From contig JBJXFI010000179.1 of NCBI GenBank assembly GCA_046154695.1, positions 1 to 46,980 of the forward strand: a stretch of DNA of 46,980 bases, written 5' to 3'. Below the pieces are notes generated by a model. It saw nothing but the letters and a program-made list of their open reading frames with translations, was not told the DNA's origin and did no database searches. The stretch comes from DALYLB01 sp046154695. GTDB lineage: Bacteria; Acidobacteriota; Blastocatellia; RBC074. Positions within the stretch are counted from its first letter, which is position 1, and every line of letters starts with the position of its first letter. Made by a program: the position numbers and the translations under genes. Below are positions 1-7,649 of the stretch, one piece after another.

Positions 1-83
1 ACCGGCGGTTACGCTTCGCTCCACCGCCGGCTACCATCCATCGCCCCTGTCGGGGCTCCTGTGTCTCACTTGTAATCACACCC
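1..83 (+). mobile_element. Right end of a MITE-like element (copy A)
   Basis: These bases are essentially identical to 464-546, the right end of copy B. They end in the terminal inverted repeat TAATCACACCC and contain the hairpin arm ending GGCTACC. The left end lies before the window. The next 9 nt (TGTGCCACC) are also found immediately left of copy B, so the two elements are related by duplication or recombination. No transposase is encoded. Confidence 0.7.
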
Positions 84-256
84 TGTGCCACCATGCTTCT
101 CGGAAAAAGTGGTACAAGCTGTCCAGCTTGTGGCGCATCCATCAGGCACTCTCCGAAAAAGACCGGGCCTCGAACGAGACCCCATCCGGGGCGGGACCCG
201 CCGCGCCCTTCACGCGCCCCCTCCCACTGTGCACAAGCTGGACAGCTTGTGCCACC
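84..256 (+). repeat. Dispersed repeat block with two 28-nt palindromes
   Basis: The block contains two copies of a palindrome of the form GTGGCACAAGCTG-TC-CAGCTTGTGCCAC (109-136 and 229-255), separated by a spacer. The spacer matches the reverse complement of 39291-39425, including a shared stretch around AAAAAGACCGGGCCTCGAAC. It is therefore a roughly 170-200 bp dispersed repeat present in inverted orientation near 39.3 kb. Both ends abut MITE-like elements at a TGTGCCACC sequence. Confidence 0.7.
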
Positions 257-546
257 GGGTGTGATTAAAACCGGGAAACAATTCCGCGATATTGATGGAC
301 AATCGACGCGTTTTTGTGTTCCGAAGGAACACCGGACGGTAGCCGGCGGTGAAGCGAAGCGTAACCGCCGGAACTGACAGAAGTAGCCCTCAAGCCCCGG
401 CAGGGGCGACAGGCCATGGCGCGGTCCCGCGCCCCTGCCGGGGCGCGAGCCGTAACGGGCGATACCGGCGGTTACGCTTCGCTCCACCGCCGGCTACCAT
501 CCATCGCCCCTGTCGGGGCTCCTGTGTCTCACTTGTAATCACACCC
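257..546 (+). mobile_element. MITE-like element, copy B
   Basis: The terminal inverted repeats are GGGTGTGATTA (257-267) and TAATCACACCC (536-546), a perfect 11-nt match. Inside are a GTGTTCC-gaa-GGAACAC hairpin, 34-nt inverted arms at 338-371 and 465-498 (33 of 34 positions pair), and a GCCCCGGCAGGGGC pair at 394-407 and 431-444. The left 80 nt and right 55 nt match the complete element at 31764-31931, but B is longer because of extra internal palindromic sequence. The outer 9 nt do not match each other (TGTGCCACC and TGAGAGAGC), so the insertion footprint was lost or rearranged. Confidence 0.75.
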
Positions 547-616
547 TGAGAGAGCCCCCTTTTTGACTTCGCTTGCAAACGACCGCCGCCTGCGTCATTC
601 TTGCCCTTCCGCCCTG

Positions 617-656
617 CCCCCTTGCCCCCTTGCCCCCTTGCCCCCTTGCCCCCTTG
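617..656 (+). repeat. Tandem octanucleotide CCCCCTTG x5
   Basis: Five exact head-to-tail copies of CCCCCTTG lie 25 nt upstream of the start codon of the next gene. A perfect short tandem array in this position can vary in length by slippage and so change promoter or leader spacing. That role is inferred from position only. Confidence 0.85.
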
Positions 657-681
657 ATTGACCCAAAAAGGAACTCTTATA

Positions 682-1188
682 ATGAAATTGCTGTTGGTTC
701 TTTTCGCCTTTCTGCCCGCGCTGGCCTCGCTTCCCTCCTCGTACGCGCCGCCGAAATATGCCGGAACCTGGAAGCTCGTCCGCGAAAAGAGCGAGGGGCT
801 GACCGGCGGCCTCGCCGGCGCCGAGATCCTGCTCATCGTCTCCCAGGACGACCGGAAGATCTTCGTCGAACAACAGGTTCGGATCCGCGGCCGCCAGCAA
901 CCCTCCCAGGAGCTTATCTGGAACCTCGACGGCTCCGAATCCACCGCCGAGGTCTCCCGCCCCATGGCCGGAACCATGACCCTCAAGGCCCGCTGGCTCG
1001 AAAACCTCAAAACCCTCGAACTCTACTCCTCCATCACGGGCAGCGATCAGGGCAGGGAGGTCGCCGTCGTCACCAAGGAGACTTGGGAACTTCTCAATAA
1101 CGGCAAGTCCCTTCGCATCCTCCGCACACGAAACTCCCCCGAGCGCCGCCAAACCTTCAAACTCCATTTCGACAGGCTGGAGCAATAA
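682..1188 (+). CDS. Small exported protein, unknown function
   Basis: I do not recognise a named family. The 168-residue product begins with a typical Sec signal peptide (MKLLLVLFAFLPALASLPSS), followed by a compact beta-rich domain starting YAGTWKLVREKSEG. That opening resembles the first strand of lipocalin-like or other small secreted barrel domains. The ATG is chosen because AAAAAGGA lies about 10 nt upstream and the signal peptide starts right there; an in-frame codon 24 nt earlier would spoil the signal. The gene stands alone downstream of the repeat region and a CCCCCTTG array, and upstream of a divergently unrelated MarR operon. Confidence 0.75.
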   Translation: MKLLLVLFAFLPALASLPSSYAPPKYAGTWKLVREKSEGLTGGLAGAEILLIVSQDDRKIFVEQQVRIRGRQQPSQELIWNLDGSESTAEVSRPMAGTMTLKARWLENLKTLELYSSITGSDQGREVAVVTKETWELLNNGKSLRILRTRNSPERRQTFKLHFDRLEQ

Positions 1189-1251
1189 CCGAAACGCAAC
1201 TCGATTTTCTCCGAATTTTCTGCAACTCTTCCCGTCCGCTCCTCGTACCTT

Positions 1252-1280
1252 TTGACAACTCGATTGTCAATATGACAATC
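1252..1280 (+). promoter_or_regulatory. MarR operator/promoter
   Basis: TTGACAA-ctcga-TTGTCAA (1252-1270) overlaps a second palindrome, GATTGTCAATATGACAATC (1262-1280, 8-nt arms and 3-nt centre). TTGACA at 1252 with GACAAT 16 nt later makes a plausible -35/-10 pair lying inside the palindromes, 20-25 nt before the start codon of a MarR gene. MarR dimers usually bind such palindromes and repress their own operon, so autoregulation is likely. Confidence 0.6.
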
Positions 1281-1298
1281 TGCCCGCCACGGAGGACC

Positions 1299-1808
1299 AT
1301 GGCAGGCAAAAAAACGACCAGGAAAACAGGGGATAAGTCGCGGGAGGCGGAAGACAGCGCCTTCAACGAATTGGTGGATGAGACGGTGAGGCTTTACCGT
1401 CGATTGAACATCCTGGCGGAGCAGGTGCACAATCAGGGCGAGATGAGCGGAGGCTTGCGCGGAATCCTTCGCGGTTTAAATCGGGAGGGTCCGCGGACGG
1501 TGCCGCAGTTGGCACGATCCCGGAATGTCTCCCGGCAGCACATACAGATGCTGATCAACCGGCTGGAGGAGGCCGGATATGTCGAGCTGGTCGACAATCC
1601 GGCGCACAAGCGATCTCCGCTGGCGCGGTTGACGGCCCGCGGAAAGACGGCCGTGGAGTCGATGAACAGGCATGAAGAGCGGCTGCTCTCGCGGGCAAAC
1701 ACAGGAGCGTCGGAGAAACGGATGGCGGAGGCCGCGGAGACGCTGCGAACCATTCGTCAATTTTTCGAAAGTGAAGCGTGGAATCGGATTCTTAGAAACG
1801 TGAAATAA
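1299..1808 (+). CDS. MarR-family transcriptional regulator
   Basis: The 169-residue protein has a winged helix-turn-helix of the MarR type. An N-terminal helix (NELVDETVRLYRRLNILAEQ) is followed by the recognition segment TVPQLARSRNVSRQHIQMLINRLEEAGYVELVDNP and the wing HKRSPLARLTARGKTAVE. The start at MAGKK is preferred over an ATG 27 nt upstream because GGAGG sits 5 nt before it. The longer start would lie on the operator palindrome. The gene is followed after 9 nt by a methyltransferase gene, so the two form an operon. MarR proteins respond to small ligands or oxidants; the ligand here is unknown. Confidence 0.88.
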   Translation: MAGKKTTRKTGDKSREAEDSAFNELVDETVRLYRRLNILAEQVHNQGEMSGGLRGILRGLNREGPRTVPQLARSRNVSRQHIQMLINRLEEAGYVELVDNPAHKRSPLARLTARGKTAVESMNRHEERLLSRANTGASEKRMAEAAETLRTIRQFFESEAWNRILRNVK

Positions 1809-1817
1809 GGAGCTGCG

Positions 1818-2480
1818 ATGGGCATACGAATCAATGCCAACCCGCCGATCATGCAACGCCCCGAGCGCCGGTCTTGCCTGATCCAGGCAGTCAGGGACCA
1901 ATTCGCGCGCCCGACGGGAAGAGCCGGGGCCATGGCGGGCCATTTAATGGCGTTGAAGAACGGCCGGATGAACCGGTTCGCGGTGGAGGTCCTGAATGTC
2001 CAGCCCGCCGACCACGTTCTCGAAATCGGCTTCGGCCACGGGCGAACCCTCGGCCTGCTCGCCGACCGCGCCGAACACGGCTATGTCGCGGGCATCGATC
2101 TCTCTGATGTCATGGTCCGGCAGGCCGCGAAACGCAATCTCGACCGGATTCTCGCCGGCCGCGTCGAGCTCTGCCGCGGCTCGGTCGCCGATCTCCCCTT
2201 CGAATACGCCCGCTTCGACAAGGTGCTCGCAGTCAACAATTATCAATTCTGGCCGAACGCCGAGCTCAACCTGACCGAGATTCAACGCGTGATGCGCGAG
2301 GGCGCGCGGCTGGTGCTCTGCCTGCGCCTGCACTCGCCGGGCATCTTCTCCATTCCCGGCTTCACCCATCAACAACTGGAAGAGACCCTCGGGCTGCTCC
2401 GCTGGGTTGGCTTCAGCGGCATCACCGTCGAACAGCGGAACCTGGGCCGCGAAGTCGCCTGCGTTGTTGCGCGGCGATAG
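1818..2480 (+). CDS. Class I SAM-dependent methyltransferase
   Basis: The 220-residue product carries the Rossmann methyltransferase motif I (VLEIGFGHGRTL, about residues 67-78), an acidic residue at the end of strand 2 (VAGIDLS) and a motif-IV-like segment (FDKVLAVNNYQFWP). It probably methylates a small molecule; the substrate cannot be read from sequence. AAGGAG precedes the ATG. It is the second gene of the MarR operon, so its expression is likely controlled by the MarR product. It converges on the squalene-hopene cyclase gene, with only 21 nt between stop codons. Confidence 0.85.
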   Translation: MGIRINANPPIMQRPERRSCLIQAVRDQFARPTGRAGAMAGHLMALKNGRMNRFAVEVLNVQPADHVLEIGFGHGRTLGLLADRAEHGYVAGIDLSDVMVRQAAKRNLDRILAGRVELCRGSVADLPFEYARFDKVLAVNNYQFWPNAELNLTEIQRVMREGARLVLCLRLHSPGIFSIPGFTHQQLEETLGLLRWVGFSGITVEQRNLGREVACVVARR

Positions 2481-2484
2481 AAAC

Positions 2485-2539
2485 CGTTCGGATCTCCGCC
2501 ATCAGGCGGGTTGGCCGCCTGATGGCGGAGATCCGAACG
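2485..2539. terminator. 25-bp perfect hairpin between convergent genes
   Basis: The arms 2485-2509 and 2515-2539 are perfectly complementary around a 5-nt loop (GTTGG). There is no U-tract, so it may not be a classical intrinsic terminator, although such a strong stem could stop readthrough or protect both transcripts. Its arm resembles the 31-nt inverted repeats at 9163-9193 and 9984-10014 (shared CGTTCGGA..TCCGCC..CAGGCGG), so it belongs to a dispersed palindrome family. The right arm lies inside the squalene-hopene cyclase coding region. Confidence 0.65.
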
Positions 2540-4550
2540 ATGTTTTCCCCTGTGGTTCTCGCATCGCCTGAAATCGCCCCAGCGCCGTCAAGGGAAACTG
2601 GTTTCGGTACTGGTGATAGTTGATATAGAAGTGGCCCGGGAAGCCCGTTCCGGTGAATTCGGCTTCGGGCCAGCTTCCGTCGGCGTTCTGGCGCGTGAGC
2701 AGGTAGTCGATTCCGCCCGTCACCGCGTCGGATTCGTAATCGCCGGCCGCCATCAGGCCGATCAGCGCCCACGCGGTCTGCGAGGGCGTGCTTGTCCCCT
2801 TCCCGCGCAGCTCGGGCCGCTTATAGGATTCGCAGGACTCTCCCCAGCCGCCATCGTCGTTCCGCACGCCGCGCAGCCATGCGGCGGCGCGCTTCACCTC
2901 GTCGCGGTTCATATCGAAGCCCGCATACGGCGCGATCGCGCGCAGCCCGGACAGAACCAGACATGTTCCGTAGATGTAATTGACGCCCCATCGCCCCCAC
3001 CAGGGCCCATCGGGCTCCTGCAGCCGCAGTAAAAAAGCGATGGCGCGCCGGACCGAGGCGTCGTCGTATCGTTTCTCACCGTAGCGTTGATGCCAGTGGC
3101 CAAGCATTTCGAGGACGCGGCCGGTCAGGTCGGCCGTCGGCGGGTCGATCATCGCCTTGAGGTCGCCGTACGGCATCCGGTTCCACAAATCCCGCGTGTT
3201 GTCGATATCGAACGCGGCCCATCCGCCCGTCCGGCATTGCATCGACATCACCCAGTCGGTCGCGGCGCGGCACGCCTCCAGTTTGTACTCCTCGTCCTCC
3301 AGGTCGACCGCGAGCAGCGCCATGATCACCGCCGCCGTGTCGTCCACGTCGGGATAGTGATCGTTGTAAAACTCGAAGGCCCAGCCGGCGGGCTTTCCCC
3401 GCCGATTGAAGACCGCCCAGTCGCCGTGCCGGAAGATCTGCCGCGTGAGCAGCCACGTGCCGCCGATTCGCGCCTGCGGCTTCGCGGCCGGAAGCCCCGA
3501 ATCGAGCAGCGCAGTCAACCCGAGGGCCGTATCCCATGTCGGTGAGATGCATGGCTGCAGCCGCAGGTATTGCGGGAGACCCGATCCCGCGAGCATTCCC
3601 TGCTCGATGCAGAATCGGTCGAGCGCGTCTAGGCCGCGCTTGATGTAGGGATGGCTAGAGGCGTACCCGAGCGCGTGAAACATCAGGATCGAATTGAGCA
3701 TCGCCGGAACGATGCCGGCCCAGTCTCCCGGCCCGTCCTGGCGCTCGATGACCCACCGCTCGGCCGCCGCGATTCCCGCCCGGCGACGCGGAACGATGCC
3801 GGCGCGATCCAGCGCCTTGAGCGCCCGGTCCGCCGCGAGAAAGAGGCTGCCGATCGTCGTTCCGTCGTTGTTCTTCAAGGCGACATCAGCCTTCCGGCTG
3901 CCGCCCTCGGCGAACAGCTCCTCCGCCTGGATGCCCAGGTCATACACGGGCCGCTTGTCGATCACGACCAGCAGCGGCACGGTCGAAGCGCGCGCCCAGC
4001 TCGACATCGTGTAGATGTTGAGCGGAAACCACGGCGGAAGCAGCATAAACCATGGCGGCAGCGTCGGAATTCCCGCCCACGGATACGCGCCGAAGAGCGC
4101 CAGGTGGAGCTTCGTGAAGACCCTCGCGCGCGTCAGCCCTCCGCGGTCGAGAATGAACCTCCGCGCCTGCGCCATCGGCGGCGCATCCTCGCGATGGCCC
4201 GCCAGTTTGAGCGCGAAATAGGCCTCGATCGTCGTACTGAGCTCGCCGCCGTCGCCGAAATAGAGCTCCCACCCGCCATGCGGCCGCTGCTCCCGAAGCA
4301 GGTACCGCGCCATCTGCTGGATCTGCGCCTCGCGGTCCCGGCCGTTGCTCCTTCGGTTGCGCGGGTCCGCCGCAATCAGGATCCGGTGGAGCATGATGTA
4401 TTCGGCCGTCAGCGTGACATTGGCCTCCAGTTCCGCCCACCAATACCCCTCCAGATGCTGCTGCGCCAGCAAATGCTCCTGCGCGCGCCGTATCGAATCC
4501 TCGATTCTCGAAGGGACCGTCTGCTGTTTCGCCGCCTGGGATTTGTTCAT
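2502..4550 (-). CDS. shc: Squalene-hopene cyclase
   Basis: This class II triterpene cyclase converts squalene to hopene and hopanol at the cytoplasmic membrane, the first committed step of hopanoid synthesis. The 682-residue protein has the catalytic DxDD acid motif (DVDDTA, residues 401-406), the SPTWDTAL segment, and repeated QW-type motifs such as DGPWWGRWG and DDGGWGES. Family members are usually 630-680 residues. Its ATG overlaps the stop of the upstream DUF3810 gene (ATGA), indicating translational coupling; there is no strong ribosome-binding site of its own. The last eleven residues (FGSPPSGGQPA) are encoded by the 25-bp palindrome downstream. Other hopanoid genes are not in the window. 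Confidence 0.96.
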   Translation of the reverse strand: MNKSQAAKQQTVPSRIEDSIRRAQEHLLAQQHLEGYWWAELEANVTLTAEYIMLHRILIAADPRNRRSNGRDREAQIQQMARYLLREQRPHGGWELYFGDGGELSTTIEAYFALKLAGHREDAPPMAQARRFILDRGGLTRARVFTKLHLALFGAYPWAGIPTLPPWFMLLPPWFPLNIYTMSSWARASTVPLLVVIDKRPVYDLGIQAEELFAEGGSRKADVALKNNDGTTIGSLFLAADRALKALDRAGIVPRRRAGIAAAERWVIERQDGPGDWAGIVPAMLNSILMFHALGYASSHPYIKRGLDALDRFCIEQGMLAGSGLPQYLRLQPCISPTWDTALGLTALLDSGLPAAKPQARIGGTWLLTRQIFRHGDWAVFNRRGKPAGWAFEFYNDHYPDVDDTAAVIMALLAVDLEDEEYKLEACRAATDWVMSMQCRTGGWAAFDIDNTRDLWNRMPYGDLKAMIDPPTADLTGRVLEMLGHWHQRYGEKRYDDASVRRAIAFLLRLQEPDGPWWGRWGVNYIYGTCLVLSGLRAIAPYAGFDMNRDEVKRAAAWLRGVRNDDGGWGESCESYKRPELRGKGTSTPSQTAWALIGLMAAGDYESDAVTGGIDYLLTRQNADGSWPEAEFTGTGFPGHFYINYHQYRNQFPLTALGRFQAMREPQGKTSFGSPPSGGQPA

Positions 4551-5920
4551 TCTCGTTCGGGTCTCAATCTCGGCGTCTCTATGTCATTCTCACCGGCCGC
4601 GGGCAGGTCGCTCGGCCGCACTCGCTGTCTTTCGAGCGAGGGCGCATCCACCGGCGTGTCGACCGGTCCCGGCGCCGCCGCTCCGGCCGGATTGCGCAGG
4701 TAATAGCTGGTCAGCAGGAAGATATCCTCATCGTAATTCTTGATGCCCCCCTGAACGCGGTTGGCGCGCAGGTAGACATTGAACAGGCCGCGCGAAAACG
4801 GCCCCATATAACTGTTCTTGGAACCTCCCCAGAACTCCAATCGCGCGCGCATGTCATCCCGCGGCCCCGGGTTCAGCCGGGAGGCCAGCTCCTCGTATTT
4901 TGCACGGTCGGCCTTCGCCAGCGGCTCGATCAACTTCAGCGCGTACATATATCCCGAATACCGGACATACGGATCGGAGGATTTGGTGCAGATCAGATGC
5001 GCGACGAAATTGGCCTCGTCCTCCCGGGCGTATCCGCGCTGGTGCGCCTTGTGATGCGCAATCGTCATCGGCAGGTCGACATCGGGGATTTCGTAGTTAT
5101 AGGTCACCTCCGCCGTGTACGCGATATAAAATCCGCTGACGCCCATCCAGCTCGCCACCTTTGAAAAATAGAGTGGCTTCGGTTCGCTGTAGCCTCCCTG
5201 GCTGGCCTTCCCGATCATCGATTCGGCCTGAAACGCGGTCTCGAGGACCTTGTTCAGTTGCGGCTTCGAAATCGACATCCGGCTCGCGCCGATCCATTCC
5301 TGGCCGGCCTGAGCCGCCTCGTAGTTTCGATTGACCCCGTTGATGATCTGCAAGGTGATCGTTTCGAGCTCTCCCGCCCGCGCGGCCGGACGCCGCTCCA
5401 GCCCCAGCGTCTCCGCCAGCGGCATTCGCTGATAGTTGAATCCCCACAAAAACAGGAACAACGGCGCCAGGATGCTGAAGACCCATAGAATCTGCAGAAA
5501 GAAGATCTTGATCACGTGCCCGAACCTCGCCTCCCGGCGAACCGAGCGGCGCAAATACCACAAGGTCCAGAGAATAAACCACAGGATCAACACCACAAAC
5601 GAGATCTCGCCGAGGACGATCTGGCCGGCAAACCTGCCCGGCGCCGACAGCCAGCGGCTGAGATAGAAATAGATTGTCGTGCTGTAAAACTGCTCGACAA
5701 ACTCGGTCATCAGACTGGCGAGCCATTGCGCGCCCAGCGCGATCAGCAGCCAGACCACCCCGCGCCAATAGGCGCGGCGCGTGGTAAAGACGACACTCCC
5801 GCCATCGCCTTCATCAAACACCTCCTCGACCTCGGGCGGAGGCGACGGAGGCGCCTGTCGGGTGATCACCACAGGAGGCCGCAACGGAACCCCCCAGTCG
5901 TCATATCTTCGCCATTTCAT
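4547..5920 (-). CDS. DUF3810-type membrane protein with altered HExxH
   Basis: The 457-residue protein has an acidic, Pro-rich N terminus, three hydrophobic segments in roughly residues 50-165, and a soluble domain with the DUF3810 signature FYIAYTAEVTYNYEIPDVDLPMT followed by AREDEANF. Known members have a zincin-like HExxH just before AREDEAN. Here the same place reads AHHKAHQRG (His 289, His 293), so the catalytic Glu is replaced by His. Peptidase activity is therefore doubtful. The start at MKWRRYDDW is preferred over ATGs further upstream because the extra N terminus looks untranslated. The stop overlaps the shc start by 4 nt. Confidence 0.8.
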   Translation of the reverse strand: MKWRRYDDWGVPLRPPVVITRQAPPSPPPEVEEVFDEGDGGSVVFTTRRAYWRGVVWLLIALGAQWLASLMTEFVEQFYSTTIYFYLSRWLSAPGRFAGQIVLGEISFVVLILWFILWTLWYLRRSVRREARFGHVIKIFFLQILWVFSILAPLFLFLWGFNYQRMPLAETLGLERRPAARAGELETITLQIINGVNRNYEAAQAGQEWIGASRMSISKPQLNKVLETAFQAESMIGKASQGGYSEPKPLYFSKVASWMGVSGFYIAYTAEVTYNYEIPDVDLPMTIAHHKAHQRGYAREDEANFVAHLICTKSSDPYVRYSGYMYALKLIEPLAKADRAKYEELASRLNPGPRDDMRARLEFWGGSKNSYMGPFSRGLFNVYLRANRVQGGIKNYDEDIFLLTSYYLRNPAGAAAPGPVDTPVDAPSLERQRVRPSDLPAAGENDIETPRLRPERE

Positions 5921-6176
5921 GATGCTCGTTGATCCTTGAAAAGATTTCCGTCCTGTAAAAGCCTCGCACCCGCCCATCCGAAATCCGGCTCGCATCTCAA
6001 CACGTCGCGATCGCCGCTCCGGTTCCGATGGACGCTCTTCTGATAAGACCCGTCATTTTTCCATTTCGAATGTGAGTAGGACGGCTGAGATCATACCGGA
6101 CCGCGCGGGATGTTCCAAGAGATGATTCGATGCTCGATCTCCATTCCCGCAAACCCCGGCGGCGAATGAGAATGAC

Positions 6177-7142
6177 TTACGGAAAGGCCGACAGATCCTC
6201 GCCCGAAACCACGTTTCCGGAATAGCCCTCTCGAACCTCCTCCAGTAACTGCGCGGGCGTCGTCCCCCAGAACAGTTGGTGATAGAGGACAAGCAGTTTC
6301 GGTCTCGCTTTCGATGCAATCGATGCCAGCTCTTTCGAGGAGGTATGAAACGCCGCGTGATAGCGCTGCCATTCCGGCGGGCGGCGCGCGAAGCCCGCCG
6401 TCGAATAGACCTCATGCACCAGCACGTCGCAACCATTGCAGGCCTCGATCACGCTCTCGCTCGGCGCGCAATCCCCCGAGACCACGATCACCCGATCCGC
6501 CGCCTCGAATCGATATCCGTACGCGTACCGCCACGAGCCATGCCTGACGGCGAAGGCCCGGACCGTGACATTTTCATCCTTGTAGACAACGCCCGGCTTA
6601 ACATCCCGCGCGCGGATCTCGTATCCGCGCGGCTTGGCCGGCTCCAACCCGCGCAGGCGGATCTCGATGTCCTCCGCGTAGGCCTTGCGGATCAAATCCG
6701 TCATCCGCTTCGTCCCCGGCGGCCCCATGATTTCGAGGGGCGCGTCGCGCTCCAGCACCGCCGGCGTGAAGATGAAATCGGGCAGTCCCGCCGTATGGTC
6801 CGAATGCAGGTGCGTGAGGAAGAGCCGCCGCAATTTCTCGACCGCCAGCCCCTTCTCGCCGGCGCGCGCCGCCGCCGCGGCCCGCCGCACCACGCCCGGC
6901 CCGCAGTCGACCACATAGGGCAGATCATTGACCACCACCGCCACCGACGGTCCCATCCGCTCCGGGTCCGCGTTCGGCGTCCCCGTCCCGAGCAACACGA
7001 CCCGCGCGCCCGCGGCCTCCGTCGGCTCAACCGTCATCCGCCGGCTCTCGGCCTTCAGCCCGTGCGTTCTCCACGGCCCGGCCTCCGCAACGCACCCCAC
7101 CGCCACGAAGCCGGCCAGCATGACCGCCTGGAATCTCTTCAA
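6177..7142 (-). CDS. Exported metallo-beta-lactamase-fold hydrolase
   Basis: The zinc motif HLHSDH (THLHSDHTAGLPD, about residues 111-116) and later ligand segments (VSGDCAPS, HEVYSTAGF, HAAFHTS) mark an MBL-fold enzyme of the RNase Z/arylsulfatase-like branch. An N-terminal hydrophobic segment ending VAVGC suggests export, possibly as a lipoprotein, so a nuclease role is less likely than hydrolysis of a small ester or sulfate. I chose a TTG start because AAGGGAG precedes it by 6 nt and it begins the signal peptide. A GTG at 7163, directly abutting the upstream stop codon, is the alternative. It forms an operon with the small membrane protein gene upstream. Confidence 0.85.
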   Translation of the reverse strand: MKRFQAVMLAGFVAVGCVAEAGPWRTHGLKAESRRMTVEPTEAAGARVVLLGTGTPNADPERMGPSVAVVVNDLPYVVDCGPGVVRRAAAAARAGEKGLAVEKLRRLFLTHLHSDHTAGLPDFIFTPAVLERDAPLEIMGPPGTKRMTDLIRKAYAEDIEIRLRGLEPAKPRGYEIRARDVKPGVVYKDENVTVRAFAVRHGSWRYAYGYRFEAADRVIVVSGDCAPSESVIEACNGCDVLVHEVYSTAGFARRPPEWQRYHAAFHTSSKELASIASKARPKLLVLYHQLFWGTTPAQLLEEVREGYSGNVVSGEDLSAFP

Positions 7143-7163
7143 TGCCGCTCCCTTCTCTGTCAC

Positions 7164-7571
7164 CTACGCGGTAGATTTCAATTTACCGCCCAACATCGTC
7201 ATTGGAACGAGAAGCGCCGTAAAGATCACGTGATACCAAAGGGGAACATACCGCCAGGACAGAACCACGATCAGCAACCCAAAGGCCACCAGCAAAATGC
7301 TGAGAATCAGCGGCGAGCGCCTGTTTTCCCCGGCGATCAGCGCGGCCAGAAAGCCGGACATCACCGAAACGATTGAACCGCGGACCATATTCATGAGAAG
7401 AATCGTCGTGTCCGCTGTGAACTGACCGCCATTCGCGACGGCCGCTTCGAACGCGATCTGATGCACGCCGTACCACTCCGGCCAAATGGCCGAAAGAACC
7501 TTCTCGCTTCCGACCCAAACGATCGACCACGCAATAAATCCGGCAATGACGCCCAAAACAATTCGCACCAT
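7164..7571 (-). CDS. Small membrane protein, four predicted segments
   Basis: The 135-residue product has four hydrophobic stretches: VLGVIAGFIAWSIVWVG, ILLMNMVRGSIVSVMSGFLAALIAG, PLILSILLVAFGLLIVVL and WYHVIFTALLVPMTML. I do not recognise the family. AGGAGG lies just before the ATG. Its stop is next to the possible GTG start of the exported MBL-fold hydrolase, so the two are probably co-expressed. Confidence 0.75.
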   Translation of the reverse strand: MVRIVLGVIAGFIAWSIVWVGSEKVLSAIWPEWYGVHQIAFEAAVANGGQFTADTTILLMNMVRGSIVSVMSGFLAALIAGENRRSPLILSILLVAFGLLIVVLSWRYVPLWYHVIFTALLVPMTMLGGKLKSTA

Positions 7572-7649
7572 GGATTCCTCCTGGCTATTTTGTTGAAATG
7601 TGTCGCTTTTTTCAGTTGCGAGACCATCGAAAAGCGCTCTTTAAGGGCC

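Larger units (their letters stand above)
1..681. other. Repeat-filled non-coding region
   Basis: No credible gene is present before the ATG at 682. The stretch holds, in order, the right end of one MITE-like element (to 83), a block of the 28-nt palindrome family (84-256), a complete second MITE-like element (257-546), about 70 nt of unassigned sequence and a CCCCCTTG tandem repeat. Short open frames here lie entirely within the repeats and have no ribosome-binding sites. Confidence 0.8.

Noticed and set aside
93..377. 94-codon open frame starting in the repeat block
   Set aside because: It is entirely composed of the 28-nt palindrome repeat and the MITE-like element; composition follows the repeat, not a protein.
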